Shown here piece by piece: positions 25,623 through 33,759 of a stretch of DNA of 64,000 bases. This DNA comes from Verrucomicrobiia bacterium (lineage in GTDB: Bacteria > Verrucomicrobiota > Verrucomicrobiia > Limisphaerales > UBA11358): positions 95,318 through 159,317 of the forward strand of contig JARLJW010000057.1 in assembly GCA_031290985.1 (NCBI GenBank). Direction: 5' to 3'. The notes below the pieces were generated by a model. That model saw nothing but the letters and a program-made list of their open reading frames with translations. It did no database searches and had not been told where the DNA came from. Numbering within the stretch: position 1 is the stretch's first letter; the number at the start of each line of letters is the position of its first letter. The position numbers and the translations under genes are program-made.

Positions 25623-28600
25623 GTGAACGAAACCAAACCAGAACCCCAAATCCAGGTCCCGGACAAGACGCGCGGTTTTTGGGCGCTAATCGTCACGCAA
25701 TTTCAGGGGGCTTTCAGCGACAATGTGATGAAAAACCTCGTGGTCTTTGTGGCCTTGTTCGCCACGGGGCATGAGGCCATGGACGCCGCCGGCAAGAACA
25801 AGTTCGGCGAATCGATCGGCGCGCTGTTTTCACTGCCATTCATCCTGTTCTCGGTCACCGGTGGTTTTTTGGCCGATCGCCACAGCAAGCGCACAGTGAT
25901 GCTGGGGGTAAAGATTTTCGAACTGCTCATCATGACGGTTGTTCTGACCGGCCTGTGGACGATGAATAAGAATATATTGCTCGCCTGCGTCTTTCTCATG
26001 GGGACCCATAGCGCCATTTTTGGCCCGTCAAAATATGGTTCGTTGCCGGAATTGTTGCCGGAACGGAAGCTTTCCTGGGGCAATGGCATCTTGGAACTTG
26101 GCACCTTCATGGCCATCATTCTCGGGACGGTTGCCGCCGCCGTGATGGCGCAACATTTTCGCGGCCAACAATGGATTTCCGGGTTTGTGTTGATTGGCCT
26201 GGCCTTGGCCGGCCTGGTTGCGTGCCTGCAAATCACCAAAATTCCGGCGGCTGATCCAGCCCGAAAATTCACCCTGAATGTCCCCGGCGAGGTGTGGCGG
26301 CAGTTGCGGGCCATGCGCGGTGACCGTCCACTCTGGCTGGCCGTCATCGGCAACACCTATTTCAGCTTTTTAGGGGCATTGCTGCTGCTAAACCTGTTTT
26401 TTTACGGTGCCGACGTGCTACGGGTGCATGAGACCGACATCGGGCTGCTCAATGTCGCGCTCGCACTGGGCATCGGGCTGGGCAGCGTGGCGGCGGGCTA
26501 TCTATCAGGCGGGAAGATCGAATACGGCCTGGTGCCGCTGGGCGCAGCCGGGCTGGCGGTTTTTTCCGCAGCGCTCGCATGGCCGGGCGTGGGCTTGCAT
26601 GGTTCCTATGTACTGCTGGCGTTGCTGGGTTTTGCCGGCGGCTTTTTCATCGTGCCCGTGGCGGCGCTGTTGCAACACAAGCCAACGCGGGAAAACAAGG
26701 GCGGCGTGCAGGCAACAGCTAACCTGCTGTCCTTTGTGGGTGTCTTTCTGGCATCCGGCGCACATTGGCTGCTGGTGGAGCAGCTACACTTCACCCCGCG
26801 TGAAATCTTTCTCGTGGGTGGCGTGATGACGTTCGCCAGTGCGATCTACGCTTTGTTTTTACTGCCGACTGCGCTGCTGCGCTTCATCCTTTGGTGCGTC
26901 ACGAACACAATTTACAGGGTCCGCGTCGTCGGACGTGACAATCTGCCCTCCAAAGGCGGCATGCTGCTCGTTTGCAACCATCTTTCATTTGCCGATGCGC
27001 TCCTGCTTATTGCGGCGACGGACCGGCCGATCCGGTTTTTGATGTTTAAGGGCATGTTCGAGCAGCGCTGGATAAAACCCTTTGCCAAAATTTTGCGCGC
27101 CATCCCCATCTCATCCGAGCAACGGCCGCGTGAACTTATTCATTCCCTGCAGGAGGCGACTGAAGCCATCCGCAATGGCGAGGTGGTCTGCATCTTTGCC
27201 GAGGGCCAGATCACACGCATCGGACAGTTGCTGCCGTTCCAACGCGGCTTCGAACGCATCATGAAGGACGTGGATGCTCCGATCATCCCCATCTCGCTTG
27301 ACGGTGTCATCGGCAGTCCGACCAGTTTTGTGCATGGCCGCATGGTGCGCCGTTTTCCCGAGCATTTGCCGCATCCCGTGACCGTGAGTTTTGGCAAGCC
27401 CTTGCCGGCAACGGCCAATCACATCGAGGTGCGCGAAGCCGTGCAGGAACTCATCGCGGACGCATGGCAATATCGCCGCGCCAAGATGGAGCCGATGCCG
27501 CGCAACTTCGTCCGCTCCGCCCGCCGGCATCCGGGGCGTTTTGCGATGGTTGACGCCACCAGCGGGAAGGTGAACTTCGGCACGGCGCTGGTAAAAACCA
27601 TTTTCCTGGCCCGCCGCTTAAAATCTGTCTGGCGTGGTCAGAACATGGTCGGCCTGTTTCTCCCGCCGAGCGTGCCCGGCGCGCTGGTCAACCACGCCGC
27701 CTTCCTGTGCGGCAAGGTGCCGGTGAACCTGAATTATACGCTTTCGGAGTCCACCATCGCTTCCTGCGCCAAGCAATGCGACATCACGACCACCATCACG
27801 TCGCGGAAGTTTCTGGAAAAGATCAAACTCACGCCGCCCGGCAAAATCATTTACCTCGAAGACATCGCCGCGAACCCCACTGCGCTTGAAAAGATCACCG
27901 CGTGGCTGCTGGCCAAATTTGCGCCCTTTGCCTTGCTGAAGCGCATTGCGGGGCGGGAAAAAGAGGTCGTGCTGGATGATCTCGCCACGGTCATTTTTTC
28001 CAGCGGCAGCACCGGTGAACCGAAGGGAGTGATGCTTTCGCATTACAATATCCTCTCCAACGTCAGCCAGTTTAGCCATATCCTGAACTTCACGCATCGC
28101 GACCGTTTTCTCGGCATCCTGCCGTTCTTCCATTCTTTCGGGTTCACGGTCACGCTGGTTCTGCCGGGCGAGATCGGTTCGGGGGTCGTTTATCATGCGA
28201 ATCCGCTGGATGCCCGCGCCATCGGCACGATGGTCCGCGAGAATGCCGTCACGCTCCTGCTGGCCACGCCGACTTTCCTGCAGCTTTACATGCGTGGCGT
28301 GCCGTCGGAAGATTTCGGCAGTTTGCAACTGGTGGTCGTGGGCGCGGAGAAATTGTCGGAGCGTCTCGCCGACGCGTTTCAGGAACAATTTGGCATCCGC
28401 CCGCTGGAAGGTTATGGCACGACGGAATGCGCCCCGGCGGTGGCCGTGAACATCATGGATTTCCGCGCGGCGGGCTTTCACCAGATCGGCGGCAAGCGCG
28501 GTAAAATCGGGCGTGCCTTGCCCGGCATGATGGCCAGACTCATGGAGGCCGACCATCCATGGGAAGGCCAGCCGGTGCCGCCCGGGGAACCCGGGATGTT

Positions 28601-29066
28601 GCTGGTGCGCGGACCGAACGTCATGCAGGGCTACCTCGGCCAGGCGGAGAAGACGGCGGATGTTTTACGGCATGGGTGGTATTGCACCGGCGACGTCGCC
28701 ACCATGGATGAAGACGGTTTCCTGCAAATCACGGGCCGCCTCAGCCGGTTCAGCAAGATTGGCGGCGAAATGGTGCCGCACCTGAAGATTGAAGAGAAGC
28801 TGCAGGAGATCGCAGGCAAGGCGGAGCAGATGTTTGTGGTTACCGGTGTGCCGGACGAAAAGAAAGGCGAACGCCTCATCGTCCTCCACAAGCTGCCGGA
28901 AGCCGAATTGCCGGCGGTGCTGGAGAAATTCGGGGCGAGCGATTTGCCCAACCTCTGGAAACCCAAGGCTGACGCCTTTTACCGGGTTGAAAGCTTTCCG
29001 ATGCTCGGCACCGGCAAGCTGGATTTGCGTGGGGTTAAGGAAACGGCGGCGAAGCTGGCGGGGTAA
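25623..29066 (+). CDS. LplT-PlsC-acyl-ACP synthetase trifunctional fusion (Aas-like)
   Basis: 1147 residues from a GTG. Residues about 15-415 are an MFS transporter like LplT (FWALIVTQFQGAFSDNVMKN, GGFLADRHSKRTVM). About 430-610 is a PlsC-type acyltransferase with NHLSFADALLL (HX4D) and FAEGQ in place of FPEG. About 620-1147 is an adenylate-forming ligase with FSSGSTGEPKGVMLSHYN, YGTTECAP, TGDVATMDEDGF and a Lys near the end (GTGKLDLRG). In E. coli LplT flips lysophospholipid inward and Aas re-acylates it with fatty acid activated on ACP; here all three steps are in one polypeptide. It is monocistronic and its 3' end faces the phosphoesterase gene. Confidence 0.92.
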   Translation: MNETKPEPQIQVPDKTRGFWALIVTQFQGAFSDNVMKNLVVFVALFATGHEAMDAAGKNKFGESIGALFSLPFILFSVTGGFLADRHSKRTVMLGVKIFELLIMTVVLTGLWTMNKNILLACVFLMGTHSAIFGPSKYGSLPELLPERKLSWGNGILELGTFMAIILGTVAAAVMAQHFRGQQWISGFVLIGLALAGLVACLQITKIPAADPARKFTLNVPGEVWRQLRAMRGDRPLWLAVIGNTYFSFLGALLLLNLFFYGADVLRVHETDIGLLNVALALGIGLGSVAAGYLSGGKIEYGLVPLGAAGLAVFSAALAWPGVGLHGSYVLLALLGFAGGFFIVPVAALLQHKPTRENKGGVQATANLLSFVGVFLASGAHWLLVEQLHFTPREIFLVGGVMTFASAIYALFLLPTALLRFILWCVTNTIYRVRVVGRDNLPSKGGMLLVCNHLSFADALLLIAATDRPIRFLMFKGMFEQRWIKPFAKILRAIPISSEQRPRELIHSLQEATEAIRNGEVVCIFAEGQITRIGQLLPFQRGFERIMKDVDAPIIPISLDGVIGSPTSFVHGRMVRRFPEHLPHPVTVSFGKPLPATANHIEVREAVQELIADAWQYRRAKMEPMPRNFVRSARRHPGRFAMVDATSGKVNFGTALVKTIFLARRLKSVWRGQNMVGLFLPPSVPGALVNHAAFLCGKVPVNLNYTLSESTIASCAKQCDITTTITSRKFLEKIKLTPPGKIIYLEDIAANPTALEKITAWLLAKFAPFALLKRIAGREKEVVLDDLATVIFSSGSTGEPKGVMLSHYNILSNVSQFSHILNFTHRDRFLGILPFFHSFGFTVTLVLPGEIGSGVVYHANPLDARAIGTMVRENAVTLLLATPTFLQLYMRGVPSEDFGSLQLVVVGAEKLSERLADAFQEQFGIRPLEGYGTTECAPAVAVNIMDFRAAGFHQIGGKRGKIGRALPGMMARLMEADHPWEGQPVPPGEPGMLLVRGPNVMQGYLGQAEKTADVLRHGWYCTGDVATMDEDGFLQITGRLSRFSKIGGEMVPHLKIEEKLQEIAGKAEQMFVVTGVPDEKKGERLIVLHKLPEAELPAVLEKFGASDLPNLWKPKADAFYRVESFPMLGTGKLDLRGVKETAAKLAG

Positions 29067-29090
29067 GGATGCTTTCTTGGACGCCCTCGC

Positions 29091-29552
29091 TTAGAGCGTG
29101 ATGAATTCGTGACGGATGGTTTTTCCGTCCAGATGGAGGATGGCCACGCTGCGTTCGGCGCCGGGCTTGGGCTTGCCGGAGTAGCCGGGATTGAAATAGA
29201 GGACGTCGTTGAGCGTCTCCGCATAGCGCTTGTGCGTATGCCCGAAGACGACCACGTCAGGTTTGCTTTTGGCCATGCGGCTGGTGACGGTTTCCGGCAG
29301 GTCACGCGGGTTGATGATGTGGTGGAGGAGAAACTTTTTGGCGCCAAGCTCGATGGTTTCCGTAAGCCGGCAGCCGATATCGCTGTCGCAATTGCCCAGC
29401 ACGGCGGTGACCGGCGCGACCATGCCCAGCTCCAGGATTATGGAGGCGAAGCCAATGTCGCCGGCATGGAGGATATGATCAACCCCGGCGAAAATCTTTT
29501 CCACGCGCGGATCCAGATGGCCGTGAGTGTCAGAAATGACGCCGATTTTCAC
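29091..29552 (-). CDS. YfcE/MJ0936-type metallophosphoesterase
   Basis: 153 residues from a GTG that overlaps the upstream stop (GTGA). Metal-binding motifs run in order: SDTHGH, HAGDI, GNCDSD and GHTHKR (motifs D-x-H, G-D, G-N-C-D, G-H-T-H). This is the compact phosphodiesterase family of YfcE, cytoplasmic, Mn-dependent, physiological substrate unknown. It is translationally coupled to the membrane protein gene upstream. Confidence 0.92.
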   Translation of the reverse strand: MKIGVISDTHGHLDPRVEKIFAGVDHILHAGDIGFASIILELGMVAPVTAVLGNCDSDIGCRLTETIELGAKKFLLHHIINPRDLPETVTSRMAKSKPDVVVFGHTHKRYAETLNDVLYFNPGYSGKPKPGAERSVAILHLDGKTIRHEFITL

Positions 29553-30199
29553 GCCTTGGCTTCCTCCGGTTCGGCGTCTTTTTCACCTTCGGCAGCCTCG
29601 GGTTCACGCGCGCCGGCGGTCTTATCGGCCGGCGATTCGGCGGTGAGCTGGTGGGCGGCGGCAAACAGCGCCGTAAACAGGCCGCCGCTCAGGAGGGTGT
29701 TGCGAAAAAATTCCAGCGTGGTCGGCCAGCCATTGATGCCCTTGGTCAGGGCGATGATCCACCCGGCGATGGTCTTGGTGTATTCAGGATTGTGAAATGG
29801 GTTGAAAAACCAGGAGGCGGTGTTGGTGATGACGTAAAACAGGATGGCACCGAGCAGTCCGCCGCCGACCAGCTTGAGGAGCGAGGTGTTGGGCTTGAAA
29901 CCGCGCCCCAGCAGGATGAGCACGGCGTAGGCGGCATAGTTGAAGCTTAAGTTGGCAAGGTTGGCCGCGCTCCATACATCGTCAGCAGCGCCCGTGTACT
30001 GATAATAGAAATTCAAACCCAGGTCGGTGATGAGGATGGTAGCCATGGGCAGCCACCAGACGATTTTTTTGGGAAAGAAGACGCCCGCACAGAAGGCAAA
30101 GGCATAAACCACGCTAAAATTTAACGGCAGCAAACCGGGTATCCGTGAGATCGCAAACACGGCGACAAACAGGACGGGCAGCAGAATCTTGCTTTTCAC
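29549..30199 (-). CDS. DUF6580-like membrane protein
   Basis: 216 residues with about five to six hydrophobic segments (for example LLPVLFVAVFAISRI, VVYAFAFCAGVFF, WWLPMATILITDLGLNFYY, YAAYAVLILLGRGF, GGGLLGAILFYVITNTASWFF). An acidic Ala/Glu/Pro-rich cytoplasmic tail follows. The arrangement is similar to the DUF6580 family, which resembles substrate-capture components of ECF transporters; the ligand is unknown. It shares an operon with the phosphoesterase by a 4-bp overlap. Confidence 0.8.
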   Translation of the reverse strand: MKSKILLPVLFVAVFAISRIPGLLPLNFSVVYAFAFCAGVFFPKKIVWWLPMATILITDLGLNFYYQYTGAADDVWSAANLANLSFNYAAYAVLILLGRGFKPNTSLLKLVGGGLLGAILFYVITNTASWFFNPFHNPEYTKTIAGWIIALTKGINGWPTTLEFFRNTLLSGGLFTALFAAAHQLTAESPADKTAGAREPEAAEGEKDAEPEEAKA

Positions 30200-30244
30200 T
30201 CCGGATATTTTACCGGAGCAGGCGTCGGATTCAAATTATGAATT

Positions 30245-30700
30245 TCAGGTCGCCGCCACCGCGAGCTTGGATCTTTCGGCGATCAATTCGAGCACAAGCC
30301 GGGCGAGTTCATCGTTGTCGACCGGTTTTTGGAGATAAGCGACCGCGCCGGCGGCGAGGGCGCGGGGCCGGGCCGTCACGGGATCGTCGCTGGAAATCAT
30401 GATGACCGGCGTATTTTGTGTCTCTTTGACCTGACGTATCCAGTTGAGCGCCCAGAAACCATCGCGCTCGCCGTCCATCCCGCCATCCGGGGGGAAGTTG
30501 ATATCCATCACGATCACTTCCGGCTGTTCCCGGCGGATGTGTCCCAACGCCCCGGTGACATCGCCGCACATGAGGACCGAGCAGCCCTTGTCGCGCAGGG
30601 CAAAATAGACCGCCCGCTGGATGATCGGGTTGTCATCGACCACCAGAACTTTATGGAGCAAACCAGCGATTGGTCGCGGCTGCATGCTTATGCCTGACAT
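30245..30700 (-). CDS. Single-domain response regulator
   Basis: 151 residues. Receiver motifs: VLVVDDNPIIQRAV, phospho-acceptor in IVMDINFP, Ser in MISSDD, Lys-Pro in YLQKPV. The loop after the phospho-acceptor is enlarged (PPDGGMDGERDGF) relative to CheY. There is no output domain. It lies 42 bp after lutC and 45 bp before the DUF6580 gene on the same strand. No kinase is adjacent. Confidence 0.88.
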   Translation of the reverse strand: MSGISMQPRPIAGLLHKVLVVDDNPIIQRAVYFALRDKGCSVLMCGDVTGALGHIRREQPEVIVMDINFPPDGGMDGERDGFWALNWIRQVKETQNTPVIMISSDDPVTARPRALAAGAVAYLQKPVDNDELARLVLELIAERSKLAVAAT

Positions 30701-30742
30701 CGACCTTGAAATCGGCTGATTGAGGGGCGGACTATAGGAGAA

Positions 30743-31423
30743 TTAGAAACAAATGATGGTCAACTTCTTGGGGCCATGCGCCCCCAGGACCATGATGCGT
30801 TCGATATCTCCGGTGCGACTGGGTCCGGTGATGAAGGAAATCATGCTGGGATAGTTCGTGGCATATCGCTGCTGGAGCAGGGCAAATGCCGCCGGCAGGT
30901 CGGCCACAAGCTGGTCGCGGCGCGCCAAGACGACATGATGCGGCGGCAGCACCGAGAGCGCGCGTCCGCCGGCACTGCGATTGGTGACCAGCACCGTGCC
31001 AGTTTGTGCGATCAGGGCGTCGCATTCACTGATGCCGGCATCACAGGCTTCCAATTCATGGACGTCATAAGGCCGATCCGTGCGGAGCAGGGGAAGGTTG
31101 AGCGTGGGGCAGATGGCATCCGTCAAATCACCGGAATGGCCGCCCACGCGCTGCCATTTCTCCTTGTCCCGCAGGGAGTTGATCGCCTGCCGGGCTTCGT
31201 CGGCAGACTTAAATAGCTGAAAGTCAGCCTTTAATTCAGCGGCGTTCTTGGCAAACAGCGCGAGTTGCTCATCGAAACTGTCGCCCACTTTGGGCAACCA
31301 TTGGCGGGGAGAGGAAAGCGGTGAAGCGGAGGCGGGCTGGCCATGACCATGCAAGCCAGGAACCAGCGCCCCAACTTTCAGCGCCTCACGGATACGGCCA
31401 AGAATATTTTCACGTTCGCTCAT
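30743..31423 (-). CDS. lutC: LUD-domain protein LutC (lactate utilization)
   Basis: 226 residues from the ATG at 31421-31423, overlapping the lutB stop by 4 bp (ATGA). A LUD domain covers about residues 60-225, with CDALIAQTGTVLVTN, LPPHHVVLARRDQ, and a C-terminal SMISFITGPSRTGDIE followed by MVLGAHGPKKL. LutC is part of the LutABC iron-sulfur L-lactate oxidase complex that feeds pyruvate to central metabolism. It is cytoplasmic. Confidence 0.93.
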   Translation of the reverse strand: MSERENILGRIREALKVGALVPGLHGHGQPASASPLSSPRQWLPKVGDSFDEQLALFAKNAAELKADFQLFKSADEARQAINSLRDKEKWQRVGGHSGDLTDAICPTLNLPLLRTDRPYDVHELEACDAGISECDALIAQTGTVLVTNRSAGGRALSVLPPHHVVLARRDQLVADLPAAFALLQQRYATNYPSMISFITGPSRTGDIERIMVLGAHGPKKLTIICF

Positions 31424-32811
31424 TTCCGGTTCCTCCACCAGGCTTTAAATGATTCCGGCGCGATCGGCGGCAGGTCGCGGGTTTTCGTCCAGGCTTTCGC
31501 CGGGTCAAGCATCGAGCCTTTCACCGCGCCTTGCAACGGCTGGAAGATGCGCGCCATGGTCATGCCAAAATTCCAGAGGGTCGGCCGGTTTGCGGCGAAG
31601 GCGAACAGCTTGAAAGCGGTTTGCTCGCCAAATGATGGCTTTTGTTTCGCAGCATTGCGGCGGTTTTGCAGCAGATGATGATGCAGGTCGATTTTCACCG
31701 GGCACGTTTCCGTGCAAGCACCGCAAAGTGAGGAGGCGCTGGAAAGATGTTTCCATTCCTGCAAACCGCGCAGATGCGGGGTGATGACGGAGCCGATGGG
31801 CCCGCTGTACGTGGTGCCGTAGGTATGGCCGCCGACGTTGCGGAAAATCGGGCAGACGTTCAGGCACGCACCGCAACGGATGCAGTGGAGCGCATCACGC
31901 TGCTCGGCGTCGGCGAGCAGTTCGGTGCGATGATTATCGAGGAGCACAACATGCCATTCCTCCGGGCCGTCGGTTTCGCCGGGCTGGCGTGGGCCGGAAT
32001 ACAATGTGTTATAGCAGGTCAACTGCTGGCCGGTGCCCATGGTGGCCAGCAGGGGCAGAAACAGCGCCAGATCGTCCATGCGGGGCAGGACTTTTTCGAT
32101 GCCGAGGAGCGAAATCATGGTCTTCGGCAGCGCGGCGGTGAGGCGGGCGTTGCCCTCGTTTTCCGTGATCGAAATCATGCCGGTTTCGGCGATGGCAAAG
32201 TTTGCGCCGGTGATGCCGATGTCCGCCGTGAGGTACTTTTTACGGAGCGCGCGCCGGGCGATCATCGTCAGCTCTTCAGGGTCGTTGGTCGCGGCCGCGC
32301 CGAGTTCGCGCTGGAACAACTCGCTGATCTCATCCCGCGTCAGGTGCATTGACGGGAACACGATGTGATAAGGTGTCTCCTTGCGAAGCTGCACGATGAG
32401 TTCCCCCAGATCGGATTCGACGACGTTCAACCCGGCGTGTTCCAGCGCGTCATTCAGGTGGATTTCCTCGCTGGTCATCGCCTTGGACTTGATGACGGAC
32501 TTCGCCTGCTTGTCGTGGACGATTTTCAGGATGATTTCGCGGGCCTGCGCCGCAGTGGTGGCCCAATGAACCTTGGTGCCACGCGATTCCAGTTTGGCGG
32601 CGAATTGCTCCAGATGCTGGTCGAGATGATTGACCGCCTGCCATTTGGTTTCCGCGGCCCGCTGGCGCGCGCCCGGCCAGTCCTGAAACGACGCCTTGCG
32701 GGCATCGCGGACGGTCTCATAGTTGCGCAATGCCCTGCGGATGAACTTGCGATGGCGCAGATCACCCGTCATCACCTGCGCCTGCGCTTTAAATTGGGAG
32801 ACAAAACTCAT
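31420..32811 (-). CDS. lutB: LutB iron-sulfur protein (lactate utilization)
   Basis: 463 residues. A LUD-type domain (about 60-290; KSVIKSKAMTSEEIHLNDAL, ITGANFAIAETGMI) is followed by a two-cluster ferredoxin module at about 310-375 (CIRCGACLNVCPIFR and LCGACTETCPVKIDLH). It is the electron-transfer subunit partner of LutA and LutC. It starts 161 bp after lutA; that gap holds repeat hairpins rather than the tight spacing usual in lut operons. Confidence 0.95.
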   Translation of the reverse strand: MSFVSQFKAQAQVMTGDLRHRKFIRRALRNYETVRDARKASFQDWPGARQRAAETKWQAVNHLDQHLEQFAAKLESRGTKVHWATTAAQAREIILKIVHDKQAKSVIKSKAMTSEEIHLNDALEHAGLNVVESDLGELIVQLRKETPYHIVFPSMHLTRDEISELFQRELGAAATNDPEELTMIARRALRKKYLTADIGITGANFAIAETGMISITENEGNARLTAALPKTMISLLGIEKVLPRMDDLALFLPLLATMGTGQQLTCYNTLYSGPRQPGETDGPEEWHVVLLDNHRTELLADAEQRDALHCIRCGACLNVCPIFRNVGGHTYGTTYSGPIGSVITPHLRGLQEWKHLSSASSLCGACTETCPVKIDLHHHLLQNRRNAAKQKPSFGEQTAFKLFAFAANRPTLWNFGMTMARIFQPLQGAVKGSMLDPAKAWTKTRDLPPIAPESFKAWWRNRK

Positions 32812-32822
32812 GCAGATTTTTC

Positions 32823-32852
32823 AACCACGGATGGACACAGATGAGCACGGAT
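32823..32852 (+). repeat. Dispersed intergenic repeat (ACCACGGAT type), copy 1
   Basis: A 30-bp unit beginning AACCACGGAT and ending GCACGGAT. It matches 59899-59928 in 24 of 30 positions. It sits in the lutA-lutB gap just upstream of the lutB start. Confidence 0.55.
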
Positions 32853-32891
32853 AAAAGCGTGAAGCAGCGGATTGGTCATGCCCAATCTGAA

Positions 32892-32937
32892 CACCGGACT
32901 GGAAAGTCCGGTGAACCGGCAGGCTGGAAAGCCTGCC
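32892..32937. repeat. Tandem REP-like hairpins with GGAA loops
   Basis: Two perfect hairpins side by side: CACCGGACT-GGAA-AGTCCGGTG (32892-32913, 9-bp stem) and GGCAGGCT-GGAA-AGCCTGCC (32918-32937, 8-bp stem), 4 bp apart. Both loops read GGAA, the GNRA class, on plus. They lie between lutA and lutB. Confidence 0.65.
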
Positions 32938-32972
32938 CTACAGTTGTTGCCACGAGTGGTCATGGTTTGAAA

Positions 32973-33689
32973 TTATCTTTGATTTAGAACTTCCGCGAGG
33001 TGGATGGTTTTGAGCGGATTGCCCTGGCGTGAGAGCAGGCCCTGAATGTGCATCAGGCAGCTTGAATCATTGGACACGATGTATTCCGCGCTGGTTTCCA
33101 CGGCCGAAGCACATTTCACTTCGCCCATCGCGGTGGAGATCATCGGAAACTTGGCGGCGAAAGTGCCGCCGAAGCCGCAACAGGTTTCCGCCTCGCTCAT
33201 CTCGACTAGTTCCAGACCGTTCACCTTGCCCAACAGGGCGCGCGGAGATTTTTTTATGCCCAGCTCACGCAGGCCGTGGCAGCCATCGTGGAAGGTGACC
33301 TTGTGCGGAAACTTTGCGCCGAGGTCGGTGACCCCAAGCTGGCTGACCAGAAAATCGGAAAATTCCCAGGTGCGGCCGGAAATTTGTTTGGCAAGCGCGG
33401 CCTGGGGGGTGTTTTCAAACAGTTGCGGGTAGAAAACCTTGAGCATCGCGCCGCAGGAGCCGGAGCCGATGACGACGGCCTCGGCGTTGGCCAGTTGCGG
33501 CAAGACCTTCGCGGCAACGGTGCGCGCCTCATCCCAGTAGCCGGAATTGAACGGCGGCTGGCCGCAGCAGGTGATGGCTTCAGGAAAGACGACCTTGTGG
33601 CCGAGGCGTTCGAGGATCTCCACCATGCTGATGCCGGCGCGCGGAAACAGCGCGTCCACAAAGCAGGGGATGAAAAGCGTGACGGTCAT
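32973..33689 (-). CDS. lutA: LutA (CCG-domain Fe-S oxidoreductase, lactate utilization)
   Basis: 238 residues from the ATG at 33687-33689 (MTVTLFIPCFVD). Two CCG-type Cys-rich motifs are present: ITCCGQPPFNSGY with GSGSCGAMLK, and TFHDGCHGLRELG with AETCCGFGGTFAAKFP. This is the family's arrangement for binding a non-cubane iron-sulfur cluster. It is the first gene of lutABC on this strand and lies 70 bp downstream of the polysaccharide lyase gene. Confidence 0.94.
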   Translation of the reverse strand: MTVTLFIPCFVDALFPRAGISMVEILERLGHKVVFPEAITCCGQPPFNSGYWDEARTVAAKVLPQLANAEAVVIGSGSCGAMLKVFYPQLFENTPQAALAKQISGRTWEFSDFLVSQLGVTDLGAKFPHKVTFHDGCHGLRELGIKKSPRALLGKVNGLELVEMSEAETCCGFGGTFAAKFPMISTAMGEVKCASAVETSAEYIVSNDSSCLMHIQGLLSRQGNPLKTIHLAEVLNQR

Positions 33690-33759
33690 GCAGTTGCGCA
33701 CCTATTCTTTATGCGGCAACGCGGCGTGTCATCAAAAAAATTTCGCATCGCCGGCGGAA

